DNA of 64,000 nucleotides from Vibrio chagasii. GTDB taxonomy: Bacteria; Pseudomonadota; Gammaproteobacteria; Enterobacterales; Vibrionaceae. The notes under the pieces are model-generated. The model was not told the origin of the DNA. It ran no database searches and was given only the letters and a program-made list of their open reading frames with translations. How positions within the stretch are numbered: the first letter of the stretch is position 1; each line of letters starts with the position of its first letter. This document shows, piece by piece, positions 41,786 through 50,993 of this stretch. A program made the translations under genes and the position numbers. Where the stretch lies: contig CP090851.1 in assembly GCA_041879415.1 (NCBI GenBank), positions 992,001 to 1,056,000 of the forward strand, written 5' to 3'.

Positions 41786-43609
41786 TTAATCTAGGCGCAA
41801 AGTCACTCCAGAGTAATTTGTGTACCCGCGAAGTAACACGTGATAGGTAACGCCCGGCTGAGCGTTAACACTGCATTGCTCGTTATTACCGGTACGATAA
41901 GGGCGGCAATCATAACTTGAAGTGCTTGGCTTACTGCCTGCTTTTACATACAGATCTGCATCGCCAGTTCCGCCAGATATTGCCACCGTTACGCTTGATG
42001 CAGAATCTACGGAGAATGTGTAGAAGCTTTCAGAATATTTGTTGCCACTTAGGTTCGCGATAGGCGTCCCTTTGGTGAGTACATTGTCACCCGGAATGGT
42101 AGGGCCGCAGCTTGCGTTGACGCCAACACTATTAAACGCATCTTCCACATCGGCAACCGTGTAACCCATATCTGCAGCTGCTTTAGCTACGCCACATGCG
42201 CCGGCATCAAAGGTACTGTTTGCAGTCCAATACAGTTGGTTGGCGACGGTGAATATTTCGAAACCTTTGCGTACATCCCAGCCTGATTTGTTGGCTAAAA
42301 GGTAAAATGCTCGGTTATAAACACCGCTCGACAAGTGAACGTTTAAACCATCGTAGTAATCAGAGGCGTGATCGATTGAACGTCCATCTTTTGAAGGCTG
42401 ATCAAAGTAACGCAATCCACCTTCTGATTTGAAGATATCACTACCAACAATCCAATCAACATTTCCACGCAGATAGTATTCAGCCGCTTCGCCTGCGATA
42501 TCGGAGAAGGCCTCGTTCATACCGCCTGACATGTTTCTGTAGACCAGACCTGAGTTTTGTTCAGTGAAACCATGGCTTACCTCATGCGCACTGACGTTGA
42601 TGTCGACTAATGGGTAGAAGGTATTTTTGCCGTCACCAAAAGTCATGGATGAGCCATTCCAGAAGGCATTCTCATAGTCGGTACTGTAGTGAACACGCAT
42701 AGTGAGTTGGAACGATAGAGGTGATGTGTTCATCCACTCTTTGTACATATCAAAGACGACGTTTCCGAAATAATGCGCATCGTTAAGGGGAGAGTAGGCG
42801 CCATTCACGTATTTATGATCTGTGTAGTTGGCGTCGTCGCTACAGTTGTAACTGTAGGCTGAACTACCAGACGTTCTGTTATTTAAGTCGACCGTTTTCA
42901 CTGCGTCGTTTTCTAACGTACATGTGGTTCCGGTTTTATCAATCGAGAACCCCGGAAAGTCAGTGCCATATTCATATCGATTGGTTTTGCTGTTACCACC
43001 AGGTCCGGTTCCCACAGCTTTGGCGTGATTTAAGCCGTTCCATTTTTGAAGGACTTCCCCCGTCATGGCGTCAATAAAGAAGAAAGGACGTTCTGGGTAA
43101 TTGGAAGCGACAAAGAAGTCGACCAAATACGCCATTTGAGCAGTTTGATTCTCATCGAGTCTCACAACCAACTTAGCATTTTTGTTTTCAATCGACTTTT
43201 TGCCCACGGTAAACGAACGGTGGGAGGACAATGCGGCTTCGATGGCTTGTTCTTTATTTAATTTAGGCGCGATGCTTGAGAGATCATCGCTGATCCCTTG
43301 TGCCATCGAACCAAATATTTGAAAAGGCTGATTTTTAGATAGGGTGGCGACAACTGATGTATTAAAGACAGGTACACCGAAGTGGGTTTGTTGGTAGCGT
43401 ACTTTGGTTTTCCCATTGGGCAATACCACCCGTTTAACTTCAGAAAAACCTAATTCAAGTGGGGCAACACTCTTCGACTGTGCGACGAGGCTTTGTTGTA
43501 GCAATGTATCATTTTCGATTCTGACCATTTCTGCTGCGTGTGCAGTAAAGCCGAAAGACGTACCAAGAATGGCTGCTATTTTCCAGCTTAGTTGATGTTG
43601 TTGGTTCAT
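41786..43609 (-). CDS. Secreted vibriolysin-type M4 zinc metalloprotease
   Basis: 607 aa: signal peptide (1-25), FTP/PepSY propeptide to about residue 196, mature start near AVGTGPGGNSKTNRYEYGTD, M4 catalytic domain and a C-terminal PPC domain (~515-607, NLSGNKYSESFYTFSVD...GDADLYVKAG). The zinc site is His342-Glu343-x2-His346 (HEVSH) with Glu366 in GGMNEAFSD as third ligand. It matches the HapA/EmpA/Vsm haemagglutinin-protease group; PPC is normally removed after export by type II secretion. The ATG follows AGGAAC. It is convergent with the DUF3360 permease. The exact orthologue (Vsm or a paralogue) is not decided. Confidence 0.93.
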   Translation of the reverse strand: MNQQHQLSWKIAAILGTSFGFTAHAAEMVRIENDTLLQQSLVAQSKSVAPLELGFSEVKRVVLPNGKTKVRYQQTHFGVPVFNTSVVATLSKNQPFQIFGSMAQGISDDLSSIAPKLNKEQAIEAALSSHRSFTVGKKSIENKNAKLVVRLDENQTAQMAYLVDFFVASNYPERPFFFIDAMTGEVLQKWNGLNHAKAVGTGPGGNSKTNRYEYGTDFPGFSIDKTGTTCTLENDAVKTVDLNNRTSGSSAYSYNCSDDANYTDHKYVNGAYSPLNDAHYFGNVVFDMYKEWMNTSPLSFQLTMRVHYSTDYENAFWNGSSMTFGDGKNTFYPLVDINVSAHEVSHGFTEQNSGLVYRNMSGGMNEAFSDIAGEAAEYYLRGNVDWIVGSDIFKSEGGLRYFDQPSKDGRSIDHASDYYDGLNVHLSSGVYNRAFYLLANKSGWDVRKGFEIFTVANQLYWTANSTFDAGACGVAKAAADMGYTVADVEDAFNSVGVNASCGPTIPGDNVLTKGTPIANLSGNKYSESFYTFSVDSASSVTVAISGGTGDADLYVKAGSKPSTSSYDCRPYRTGNNEQCSVNAQPGVTYHVLLRGYTNYSGVTLRLD

Positions 43610-44194
43610 TTCTTGTTCCTGATTTTATATAAACTCCTTCTTCCCAACGGCTAAATAGGAAGTCTATATGCAACACATAAATGCCATGTGTTGCGAATCA
43701 AGATTGGAAGAGCATATCGACTTGTGACAAGTTTTTTTGAGAGATTCATTTTTAGTGTATGTAATTCAAAGTTTACAAAAACTCTTATTGATCAAATTGT
43801 TTTTATTGGGGGTGTTTCTATTATTGTTGTAATTATATGAAGTGAAAGATGTTATTAAATTTTGACTTGTTTCAATCATGCTAAAGTGTTTTTCAACTTG
43901 TTGAACAGGTTTTCTTATTTGCAATATTAACAACAAGGCCTGTGGCTATAACTATTGTAGATATAGTAATTAAAATATGTATCGCAAAATTTAATGACGT
44001 ATTTGTAATTAAGCCTTGCGTTGGTAGGGTAATCTATGACTTGAATTGCAAAATTAAGCTATTTTTGCGTAACCCCTTGTTATAAATGTTAATTAAAGTA
44101 ATTTGTTCGCCGGATATAATGGATAATGTCTCATTTACTCCAATAACTAATAGTAAATATACAGAATTAAGTTCTAAAAATTAAAGGGAACCAT
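43610..44194. other. Intergenic, 585 bp, strongly A/T-rich
   Basis: Divergent promoter region for the M4 protease (left) and the DUF2059 gene (right). I see no ORF or convincing RNA gene. The high A+T is consistent with an H-NS-bound regulatory region for the protease; that is inference. Confidence 0.45.
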
Positions 44195-44671
44195 ATGTTT
44201 AAGGTCTTTAGTCTATTTTTATCAATTTTCATTTTTTCAGTTGCTCAAGCAAATGAAACCGTCGAATTTGAAACCGCGCAAAAGCTGTTGACCGTCATTG
44301 AAGTGGATAAGCAAATGTTAGGCGGCTTTGAGGCTATGTTGCCAATCGTTAACCAGTTAGCTAATAAACTCAAGCTGAATGCTCAAGAGACAGAAGAACT
44401 TAAAGGGATTTACAGAGATTGGTTTGAGAATGATATGGACAGAGTAAAAATGCGCATTGAAATGGCAAAGCTGTATTCAAATCATTTCACGATGTCAGAG
44501 ATGAAACAGATAATTGACTTTTATGGTACACCTGTTGGAAAGAAACTTATTCAACAGTCGCCTGAGCTTGCAAAGCTTGGAGCGCAAATTGGCATGGAAG
44601 AAGCTCAAAATAAGCAACATTTGCTAATTGAAAAGCTGACTCCTTTTATGGAGGAGCACAGCAGCGAGTGA
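44195..44671 (+). CDS. DUF2059 exported protein
   Basis: 158 aa with a signal peptide (cut near AQA, residue 19) and an all-helical mature part. The IIDFYGTPVGKKLIQQSPEL segment is the DUF2059 signature (YxTPxGxK). Function unknown. The ribosome site AAAGGGAA is good. It is the first of a same-strand row of small genes. Confidence 0.78.
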   Translation: MFKVFSLFLSIFIFSVAQANETVEFETAQKLLTVIEVDKQMLGGFEAMLPIVNQLANKLKLNAQETEELKGIYRDWFENDMDRVKMRIEMAKLYSNHFTMSEMKQIIDFYGTPVGKKLIQQSPELAKLGAQIGMEEAQNKQHLLIEKLTPFMEEHSSE

Positions 44672-44925
44672 TTAATTTCTAGAAAGCAGTTAGACCCGGT
44701 ATGAAGTAGCTGTTAACTGAAGCCCGTAATACGACCTCTAATCGGCTATTTGCTCGTATCAAGTAAAAACCAAATTGCTCTTGAGTAAGCTGACGAATTA
44801 AGTCGCCGATATAAATCTCTTTTGGTTGAATCGTAATGCATGGCACTCTACTGTGCATTACGGCAAATGTACTCTCCGTATAATATGATTTATTAATTTC
44901 TAAGCTTCGGTTTCACGGAGGAAAC

Positions 44926-45816
44926 ATGACAAGCGACCAACTATTGGAAAAGGCACTTTATAGCAGTGCCAGTATCCATCAACCTCATTCTTTAAAAGCT
45001 TATTTGGCGGCAAATTATCTGAATGCTTATTTCGCTAAATCAGACAATGTCTGGCTTAAAACGAGTGAGCTGATAAACCAAACTGAGATTGAAGTTTTAG
45101 GTGAGTACTCTGCAACGGTGCAGGCGTCAAAGTTCTCAGATTTTCGTATTCACAGGATATTGGAAAACGGGGTATACCCAGCTGCGTATGCCGCTCTAAT
45201 GCAGTGGTATGAGAATAAGGGCTTTGAAGATATCTTCTCTTATTACGTTTCGCAGGCTTCTCAAACCAGCGAATACCTTTCCCACAATGTGACTATCTTA
45301 TTGGCGCTGAATCGTGTTTACCGTGAGTTAGAGCCGTCTCAAGTTCCAGCATTCCTTAACCGCTTTACCGAATTTGTCACATCGACCCGTTCTGATGACG
45401 ACCGAAGCACTGACACAAGTGAAGTTGTAGATCTCGATAAGGTATTACAAGCATGCTTCAAACAGTTTGGTTTCTTTGGGCACAACCTCATTACGCTTAC
45501 GTGGATATTGCGTTGCAAGGAAGAGCTGTCGAAAGAGCAATATGACTCGATACTTTCTAATCTCTATCGACAGGCCAATAGCCCATTGGAAGATCCAGAC
45601 GATGAAATTGATCAAGCTATCTGGGCGCAGTGTGAAAGCTCAGATAATTCAGATGAGCTCTATGGCAACGTACACCGATTGGTTTTTGGGTATACGTCGA
45701 ATCTACACCAGATAACCCTAGCGGATGCATTGTGTTTTCTTCACGAACGATTCCCTGAGCATACAGCAGAGCTAAAATGTGTCGCAGAGTATCAGTGTCG
45801 TTTGTTAGATCAGTAA
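44926..45816 (+). CDS. Hypothetical cytosolic protein (296 aa)
   Basis: 296 aa, no signal peptide, mostly helical (many Leu/Ala/Gln helices, WxxN/F patterns) with an acidic Asp/Ser/Thr linker at ~155-165. I do not recognise a family; it could be a helical repeat scaffold. The start has a near-perfect GGAGG 7 nt upstream. It is followed 56 bp later by the MBL-fold gene. Confidence 0.6.
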   Translation: MTSDQLLEKALYSSASIHQPHSLKAYLAANYLNAYFAKSDNVWLKTSELINQTEIEVLGEYSATVQASKFSDFRIHRILENGVYPAAYAALMQWYENKGFEDIFSYYVSQASQTSEYLSHNVTILLALNRVYRELEPSQVPAFLNRFTEFVTSTRSDDDRSTDTSEVVDLDKVLQACFKQFGFFGHNLITLTWILRCKEELSKEQYDSILSNLYRQANSPLEDPDDEIDQAIWAQCESSDNSDELYGNVHRLVFGYTSNLHQITLADALCFLHERFPEHTAELKCVAEYQCRLLDQ

Positions 45817-45872
45817 ATTTAATTAGGATATTGCAGCTAACATTATGCAATGTCAGCAATCTAGGAAAGGAA

Positions 45873-46706
45873 ATGAAAAAGTTACTTATTGGCTTATTTA
45901 TACTGGTTTCGACCAGTGTAATAGCGTCTGAAAATGTTCCGGAAATGTCGCTTAAAAACGGCTATGTGGAGCCTTTCCAAATGTTCGATAACGTATATTA
46001 CGTTGGAGACCGGTGGGTTTCGTCTTATGCGGTAGAGACTACAAAGGGATTAGTTCTTATTGATACACTCGATTTCCCTTATTCGATGTGGATCCCCACC
46101 AATTTAGAAAAGCTTGGGTTACAAGATAAGGCCATCACGCACATTTTAGTGACTCACGGTCATTCTGATCATGCTGGTGGAGCGCAATATCTTCAATCTG
46201 AATATGACTCAAAAGTTGTGATGACGCAGAAGGGTTATGAATTAGCCATTGCTCAAGCCAACAAAAGCAGCGGTAAGAATACCTTTTTGCCTCCCGAGGT
46301 AGACTTATTTGTGCAAGACAGTAGCAGCCTTAGCGTTGGTGAAGCCGAGTTTAAGTTTTACCTTACACCCGGCCACACGGAAGGGGACTATTCAATAGAT
46401 CTTATGGTGAAGGACAAGGGTATATCACATCGCGCATTTGTAGTTGGCGGACACAGTATTAACGCACGAGATCCTAAGCTAGCGAAGCAGTTTTTCGAGA
46501 GTATGGACAGAGTCCGAGAGATTGCTTTGCAGCCGCCAGTTGTGAGTGTGAATCTGTCTAATCATCCACATAAGAATCATCTATTTGCTAATCGTGAGAA
46601 ACGAAATGTCGATGGTTCGAATAACCCGTTTATTAGCGAGAGCAATTTTTTCCGCTTTCTTGAACAGCAGGAAGCGTTAGCGCGGGAAAAGCTCGACCAA
46701 GCTTAG
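45873..46706 (+). CDS. Periplasmic metallo-beta-lactamase-fold hydrolase
   Basis: 277 aa from ATG 45873, which has GGAAAGG upstream; longer in-frame starts run into the previous gene and are unlikely. A signal peptide (1-19) is followed by the MBL fold. Metal-binding motif His95-x-His97-x-Asp99-His100 lies in THGHSDHAGG, then TPGHTEGDYS, then a late His in LSNHPH. The HxHxDH arrangement with a THGHxDHAGG context fits subclass B3-like hydrolases, but many non-antibiotic hydrolases share it. Substrate unknown. Confidence 0.8.
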   Translation: MKKLLIGLFILVSTSVIASENVPEMSLKNGYVEPFQMFDNVYYVGDRWVSSYAVETTKGLVLIDTLDFPYSMWIPTNLEKLGLQDKAITHILVTHGHSDHAGGAQYLQSEYDSKVVMTQKGYELAIAQANKSSGKNTFLPPEVDLFVQDSSSLSVGEAEFKFYLTPGHTEGDYSIDLMVKDKGISHRAFVVGGHSINARDPKLAKQFFESMDRVREIALQPPVVSVNLSNHPHKNHLFANREKRNVDGSNNPFISESNFFRFLEQQEALAREKLDQA

Positions 46707-46847
46707 GTAAGATAAGTCCTTTCTCTATACATGTTTATCATAGTCAGATAGAGCTTTGTGTTTGTAATTTAATGATTTAAGTTAATGGTCAGCGTCACAC
46801 ATTCTTGACTAATGGCGCGCTAATCTTTCTCAAACATAGGAGATTTC

Positions 46848-47684
46848 ATGGCTGACAACGCAGTAGAGCAAGCAATCAAAAACATCCGATTGAAATCACA
46901 AGGCACGGATTGTTTAACGAGTTGCGCGGTGACGATCAACTTTCATCCCGATCGTTACACGTCTGACAATAAACCTTTGCTCGAAGCGATGGCTGAAGAT
47001 GGTTGTTTGAAGTCTCAATTTGAAACAGGTACCAGTAATGGTGGTATGACGGCTTATCTAGGTGGTGACCGTTGGTTATGGGAAAAGCGAGTGTTTGACG
47101 GTGCGTATGATGATGCTCCGAATACGCTTAGGCCGAAATATGGTGCATTGAACTACCGAAATTACGAAACAGGTGCGTCACCTCGTTTTGGATCCTGCTA
47201 CTTCCAAATGAAAGCGGAGATCTTGGAACGAACCACGTTCTGCTATCCCGACAGCTTCTTTGAGCCAGATGACTTCGCCGTTTCTAGCCGTGTGCAGGCA
47301 TTAGTTGATAAAGCATTGTCATCGAATGTCGATTTTCTTGATGATTATATTGAGGCACATGTTCATGGGGTTATCTCTCTGAAAGACGATATTGAATGCC
47401 TTGTATTAGACCCTATTTACCGCTCGTCGATTATTGAAGAACGTGCGGTGAAATTGGGCGTTCCGATAAAGTGGCATAATGGCTACGAGTTAAGCATAGA
47501 AGAGATGAGCCGCTACCCAGATTATCGTGGTCAGTCGTTTATAGAGCTCGCAAAAAAGTTAGCGGTAAACGGCAAGATCAATGCGAAAATACTGGGGTTA
47601 GCCGTGACAGAGCTAGGTTATGACCAACAAGACGTAAAGAAGGTCTGGCATTACTTGGCTCGGTTTGGTTATCAATCAGAATAA
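46848..47684 (+). CDS. DUF3626 protein
   Basis: 278 aa, no signal peptide. Features TINFHPDRY, GGDRWLWEKRVFDGAYD, RPKYGALNYRNYETGASPRFGSCYF and AHVHGVISL match DUF3626 as I know it. Function uncertain; the YGALN...FGS arrangement might suggest an ADP-ribosyltransferase-like fold, but I have not verified this. AGGAG precedes ATG 46848. Stand-alone in a run of unrelated genes. Confidence 0.72.
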   Translation: MADNAVEQAIKNIRLKSQGTDCLTSCAVTINFHPDRYTSDNKPLLEAMAEDGCLKSQFETGTSNGGMTAYLGGDRWLWEKRVFDGAYDDAPNTLRPKYGALNYRNYETGASPRFGSCYFQMKAEILERTTFCYPDSFFEPDDFAVSSRVQALVDKALSSNVDFLDDYIEAHVHGVISLKDDIECLVLDPIYRSSIIEERAVKLGVPIKWHNGYELSIEEMSRYPDYRGQSFIELAKKLAVNGKINAKILGLAVTELGYDQQDVKKVWHYLARFGYQSE

Positions 47685-47783
47685 ATCTCTAATAGCATCA
47701 GTGGGCTCTTCTGAGATTTTGACCCCAACGCCCCCGCATTTAGTGGAAAACCGCATGCAAAATATAATCGGTAGGACTTTAAA

Positions 47784-48284
47784 ATGAGTGAGATTGCTCG
47801 CTTTATCTCTGGTGAAGTGCCAGACAAATTTGGTCGTAATATTGAACAGTTGTTAGCTTATAATCACTTTTGGTTGGAGCACGATCACAAGTATATTCAA
47901 GTATTTTTCCCTATCGATGAAGGGACTAAATTTAATCAACATGCACCGTTGGTTACTCAGGAAGATAGGGCAGTTTTTGCGAACTCAGAAGAACTTCGTA
48001 CAGCTCATCTACAAGTGCTTGATCTGATGCTTGAGTTTTGGGGCATGCAGCGAGACGAAAGTGAGATATCGTCATTGTTGCCACTTAGCCCAGCCAACCA
48101 TGTATGGTTGAAGAGTCACGACCACAACCAACTTCGACTGACACGGGCTATTCGCAGTTTATATTTATTAGGCAATGAAGAGATTGCGACTAACTTATGT
48201 GACTTCTTGATCGCAGCAGCGAATGAAACTGGTTCTGTGTCTGATAAAACGGTGCAATATTGGCGTAATGCGTTAAATGGTTAG
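47784..48284 (+). CDS. Opioid-growth-factor-receptor (OGFr) conserved-domain protein
   Basis: 166 aa. LLAYNHFWLEHDHKYIQVFFPIDEGTKFNQHAPLVTQED matches the OGFr N-terminal domain, known mostly from vertebrates and a scattered set of bacteria and fungi. The start is ATG 47784 with TAGGA upstream. Single-domain bacterial form; function unknown. Located 99 bp after the DUF3626 gene. Confidence 0.8.
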   Translation: MSEIARFISGEVPDKFGRNIEQLLAYNHFWLEHDHKYIQVFFPIDEGTKFNQHAPLVTQEDRAVFANSEELRTAHLQVLDLMLEFWGMQRDESEISSLLPLSPANHVWLKSHDHNQLRLTRAIRSLYLLGNEEIATNLCDFLIAAANETGSVSDKTVQYWRNALNG

Positions 48285-48339
48285 AAGCCCGCAATAGCCA
48301 GTGGGTTAACACACTGTAGGAAAGGGAAGGAGACTCAGG

Positions 48340-48747
48340 ATGAGTGCAGTTTTTAAAGGTTCGTGTTTGTGTGGCAGTGTTCGTTTTTCTGTTGAAGGGT
48401 TCAGCGAAAAAGTAGCAAATTGTCATTGTTCAATGTGCCGAAAATTTCATGGCGCCGCTTTCGGGACGTTAGTTGGTGTACAAGGCTTGAACTGGCTTTC
48501 TGGTAAAGATCGACTGAAAGAGTTTGTCGCATCAAACGGCACAACACGAACATTCTGCTCCAACTGTGGATCAAGCCTTGGTTTCAGGGGGCAAGGTGAA
48601 CCTCTTGAAAATATCGACTTGGCGATATCAACGTTCGATGTCGATATTCCTGTCACAATTGATGCTCAGATTTATACAAAATACAAAGCGAACTGGTGTG
48701 AATTACAGGCCGAGTTAAGCGTTTTTCCAGAAGGGCGCTCAACCTAA
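48340..48747 (+). CDS. GFA family (glutathione-dependent formaldehyde-activating-like) zinc protein
   Basis: 135 aa with the GFA Cys pattern: Cys9, Cys11 (CLCGSVRF), Cys28, Cys30, Cys33 (CHCSMCRK), Cys73, Cys76 (CSNCG). The family binds zinc; a few members act on S-hydroxymethylglutathione, but most have unknown substrates. GGAG precedes the ATG. 55 bp after the OGFr gene. Confidence 0.88.
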   Translation: MSAVFKGSCLCGSVRFSVEGFSEKVANCHCSMCRKFHGAAFGTLVGVQGLNWLSGKDRLKEFVASNGTTRTFCSNCGSSLGFRGQGEPLENIDLAISTFDVDIPVTIDAQIYTKYKANWCELQAELSVFPEGRST

Positions 48748-48886
48748 GGTGCAGAATCCGTTAGCCGGTTGAACATAGATTAAACTGCAATCTGTGTTAT
48801 ACATCAAAGTTGATATTATTTTGGCTAACTCATTAATTTTCATTATGTTAGGGTTCTTCTAGTTTTTATAAGAAGGCGACTAGATT

Positions 48887-49327
48887 ATGAAAAAGGGATT
48901 TGTCATCGCTGTCTCAATTGGCTTTGTTGTCTTCTTCCTCGTTGGCCGCGAACTCCAATGGTTTGGGTCCAGCAATTCCGAGTCTTTTCCTAAACTTCCT
49001 GATAATCCGAGTTTTGTGCCGTCTACTGACTTTGATGGTGAGTGGCTAGGTCGCCGAATTAACACCACTGGCAATAATATGTGTGAGCGAACAACTATCA
49101 CCGGAACCATTCGTGAAGGTAAAGCCACTTTGAGGCTTACCTACAACGGAACAGCATTAGAGGGTTGGGTTTCTGAAAGCGGTGCATTACGGTTATATGC
49201 CAAACATCGCCAGTGGGATTATCGCTTTTCAGCAACTGGCAGCGGCAAGCGATTTGATGGTCGTTGGCATTTAACCAATGGCCCGTGCCAAGGGAGCTGG
49301 TTTATAGAAAAGGTCGACGGCAAGTAA
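48887..49327 (+). CDS. Membrane-anchored hypothetical protein (146 aa)
   Basis: 146 aa with one N-terminal membrane helix (residues ~4-20) and a periplasmic beta-rich domain. A Cys pair (NMCERT; GPCQGSW) may form a disulfide. Strands end with W or F (GEWLGRR, RWHLTN), suggesting a lipocalin-like sheet. Family not recognised. Confidence 0.6.
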   Translation: MKKGFVIAVSIGFVVFFLVGRELQWFGSSNSESFPKLPDNPSFVPSTDFDGEWLGRRINTTGNNMCERTTITGTIREGKATLRLTYNGTALEGWVSESGALRLYAKHRQWDYRFSATGSGKRFDGRWHLTNGPCQGSWFIEKVDGK

Positions 49328-49388
49328 GGTTGTGAGCGCAATACGTCGCTTAAAACTAATCGACATAAGGTTCTTTGAGGAGAGATAA

Positions 49389-49877
49389 GTGATCAGATTA
49401 ATCGCTGTGTTTATTGTGGCGTTCGGATTAGGCGCATATGCGAGTTTACATGTGCTGGCCGATTATGTTGAGAGCATCCAAGACAGTCACAAGGCTGTCG
49501 TACAACAAGGATTTGAAACCTATAAATATGCGAACACAGATGATCTTGCTCCATTGATAAAAACATCAAACTGGTTAGCGCGCTACAGCGCTTGTGAATT
49601 AGAGGGAGATGAAGGAGACGCTATCGCATTGACCCTCTCTCTTGATGCTGTTTCCTTGGGCATGTTATCGAAACAACCGTCTGAGCTTGACGAAGACACT
49701 TTCCAAACGGCTTTAATGATGTATGGAAAACTCAAAGACAACGAGAAAGCATCAACTCAGTTAGCTGAAGTGCTTACTGCGTATTGTAAAGACAGTCTTA
49801 GCTATCTATACAACTGTGAAAATCTGCCCAATTTGTTAGAAGACAAATGGGAGGCTATGAAGCCGAAATGCACCTAA
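49389..49877 (+). CDS. Membrane-anchored or exported hypothetical protein (162 aa)
   Basis: 162 aa starting at GTG 49389 with GAGGAGAG upstream. An N-terminal helix (1-22, IRLIAVFIVAFGLGAYASL) acts as signal or anchor. The rest is helical with four Cys (ACELEG, AYCKDS, YNCENL, PKCT), probably two disulfides in the periplasm. Family not recognised. Confidence 0.58.
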   Translation: MIRLIAVFIVAFGLGAYASLHVLADYVESIQDSHKAVVQQGFETYKYANTDDLAPLIKTSNWLARYSACELEGDEGDAIALTLSLDAVSLGMLSKQPSELDEDTFQTALMMYGKLKDNEKASTQLAEVLTAYCKDSLSYLYNCENLPNLLEDKWEAMKPKCT

Positions 49878-49945
49878 AAATGAATCGATATGTATGGCAC
49901 TTATCAATGTCGCATTTACATATGAACTAGAGTAAAGGGCACAAT

Positions 49946-50377
49946 ATGGACGTCAAGTTGGTCAAAGGGTCTGACCAAAAATTCGCAGAACTGATAACCA
50001 AAACGAATATGGCGCCTTACTACGATACGCGTGGAATCGTTTGGGGTCATGACCAGTTTTTACGCAGTTGGGATGAGCTAGATAACTATGAAGTCTATGT
50101 AGGTGATATTCGTATTGGAGTTATTCGATTCAGCTATACCATTGAGACAACGTTCCTTCGAGATTTACAGATATTAGCCGAATACCAAGGCAGGGGCTTT
50201 GGTTCTAGGTGCTTAGATTTAGTGATAAAGCATGCGAACAATCAAGCATCGACTCAGTTAGTGCTACGTGTGTTCAGTGAGAACCCCGCTATTAAGCTTT
50301 ATCAATCAAAAGGTTTTACAAAAATTTCTGAAGTGAAAGGGCTTGTTGAAATGGAGCTGCAATTAGCTGAACTATAA
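49946..50377 (+). CDS. GNAT family N-acetyltransferase
   Basis: 143 aa. Acetyl-CoA loop Gln81-Gly-Arg-Gly-Phe-Gly86 (YQGRGFGS), preceded by the IRFSY and LRDLQIL strands and followed by NPAIKLYQSKGF, the classic GNAT motifs A and B. Substrate unknown. 10 bp before the Rid-family gene. Confidence 0.85.
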   Translation: MDVKLVKGSDQKFAELITKTNMAPYYDTRGIVWGHDQFLRSWDELDNYEVYVGDIRIGVIRFSYTIETTFLRDLQILAEYQGRGFGSRCLDLVIKHANNQASTQLVLRVFSENPAIKLYQSKGFTKISEVKGLVEMELQLAEL

Positions 50378-50387
50378 AGGAAAAGAC

Positions 50388-50762
50388 ATGGTTGAACGTA
50401 TAAATTATCAAGGCTTACCATCAATTGCTGGGCCTTATGTTCACGCGACAAAGCACAACGATACGCTCTATGTCTCTGGTTTGACAGCTTACGGGACAAG
50501 TACACAGGATCAAGGAATTGGTGAGCAGACGAACGAGATACTTAGTCAGATCAAGCAAATACTAGAGCATGAACAGCGAGCAGTCAGTGATCTTATTAAG
50601 CTGACGATCTTTATCTGTGATATGTCTGAACTAGGCAGTATTCGAGAATTATTGTTCGACTTTTATGGAGAGTATCTTCCAGCTTGCTCTCTAGTCGAGG
50701 TCTCTAAATTGATTCACTCTGATTTAAGAATTGAAATTGAGGCGACTGTGGCGCTGTCATAG
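50388..50762 (+). CDS. RidA/YjgF family protein lacking the catalytic Arg
   Basis: 124 aa Rid fold (INYQGLPSIAGPYVHATKHNDTLYVSGLT; LSQIKQILE; IEIEATVALS). RidA enzymes deaminate reactive enamines or imines using an Arg in PxRSxVxV; here the aligned segment is PACSLVEV, with Cys100 in the Arg position. It is therefore probably a non-RidA Rid subfamily. 10 bp after the GNAT gene, AAGGAAAAG before ATG 50388; the two are likely co-transcribed. Confidence 0.85.
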   Translation: MVERINYQGLPSIAGPYVHATKHNDTLYVSGLTAYGTSTQDQGIGEQTNEILSQIKQILEHEQRAVSDLIKLTIFICDMSELGSIRELLFDFYGEYLPACSLVEVSKLIHSDLRIEIEATVALS

Positions 50763-50993
50763 CTATTTAAATGTAAACGAGGGTCCATAACTTAAGAAGA
50801 GTCGAATCACTTTCGCGTGTCGAACTTGGTGTTGTTTTTTGGGTTAGGTTGTACGTAAACCAATATTTCAAACTTTGCTTGTGTGCTAGCATCGTTTACT
50901 TAGTGCACTAATCTGCTTATGCTGCCTAGGTAACTCATTAGGCTTAAATTAGAAGCGCGTGTATCCCAACCGCAGAGCTATCAGGTATTAAGA

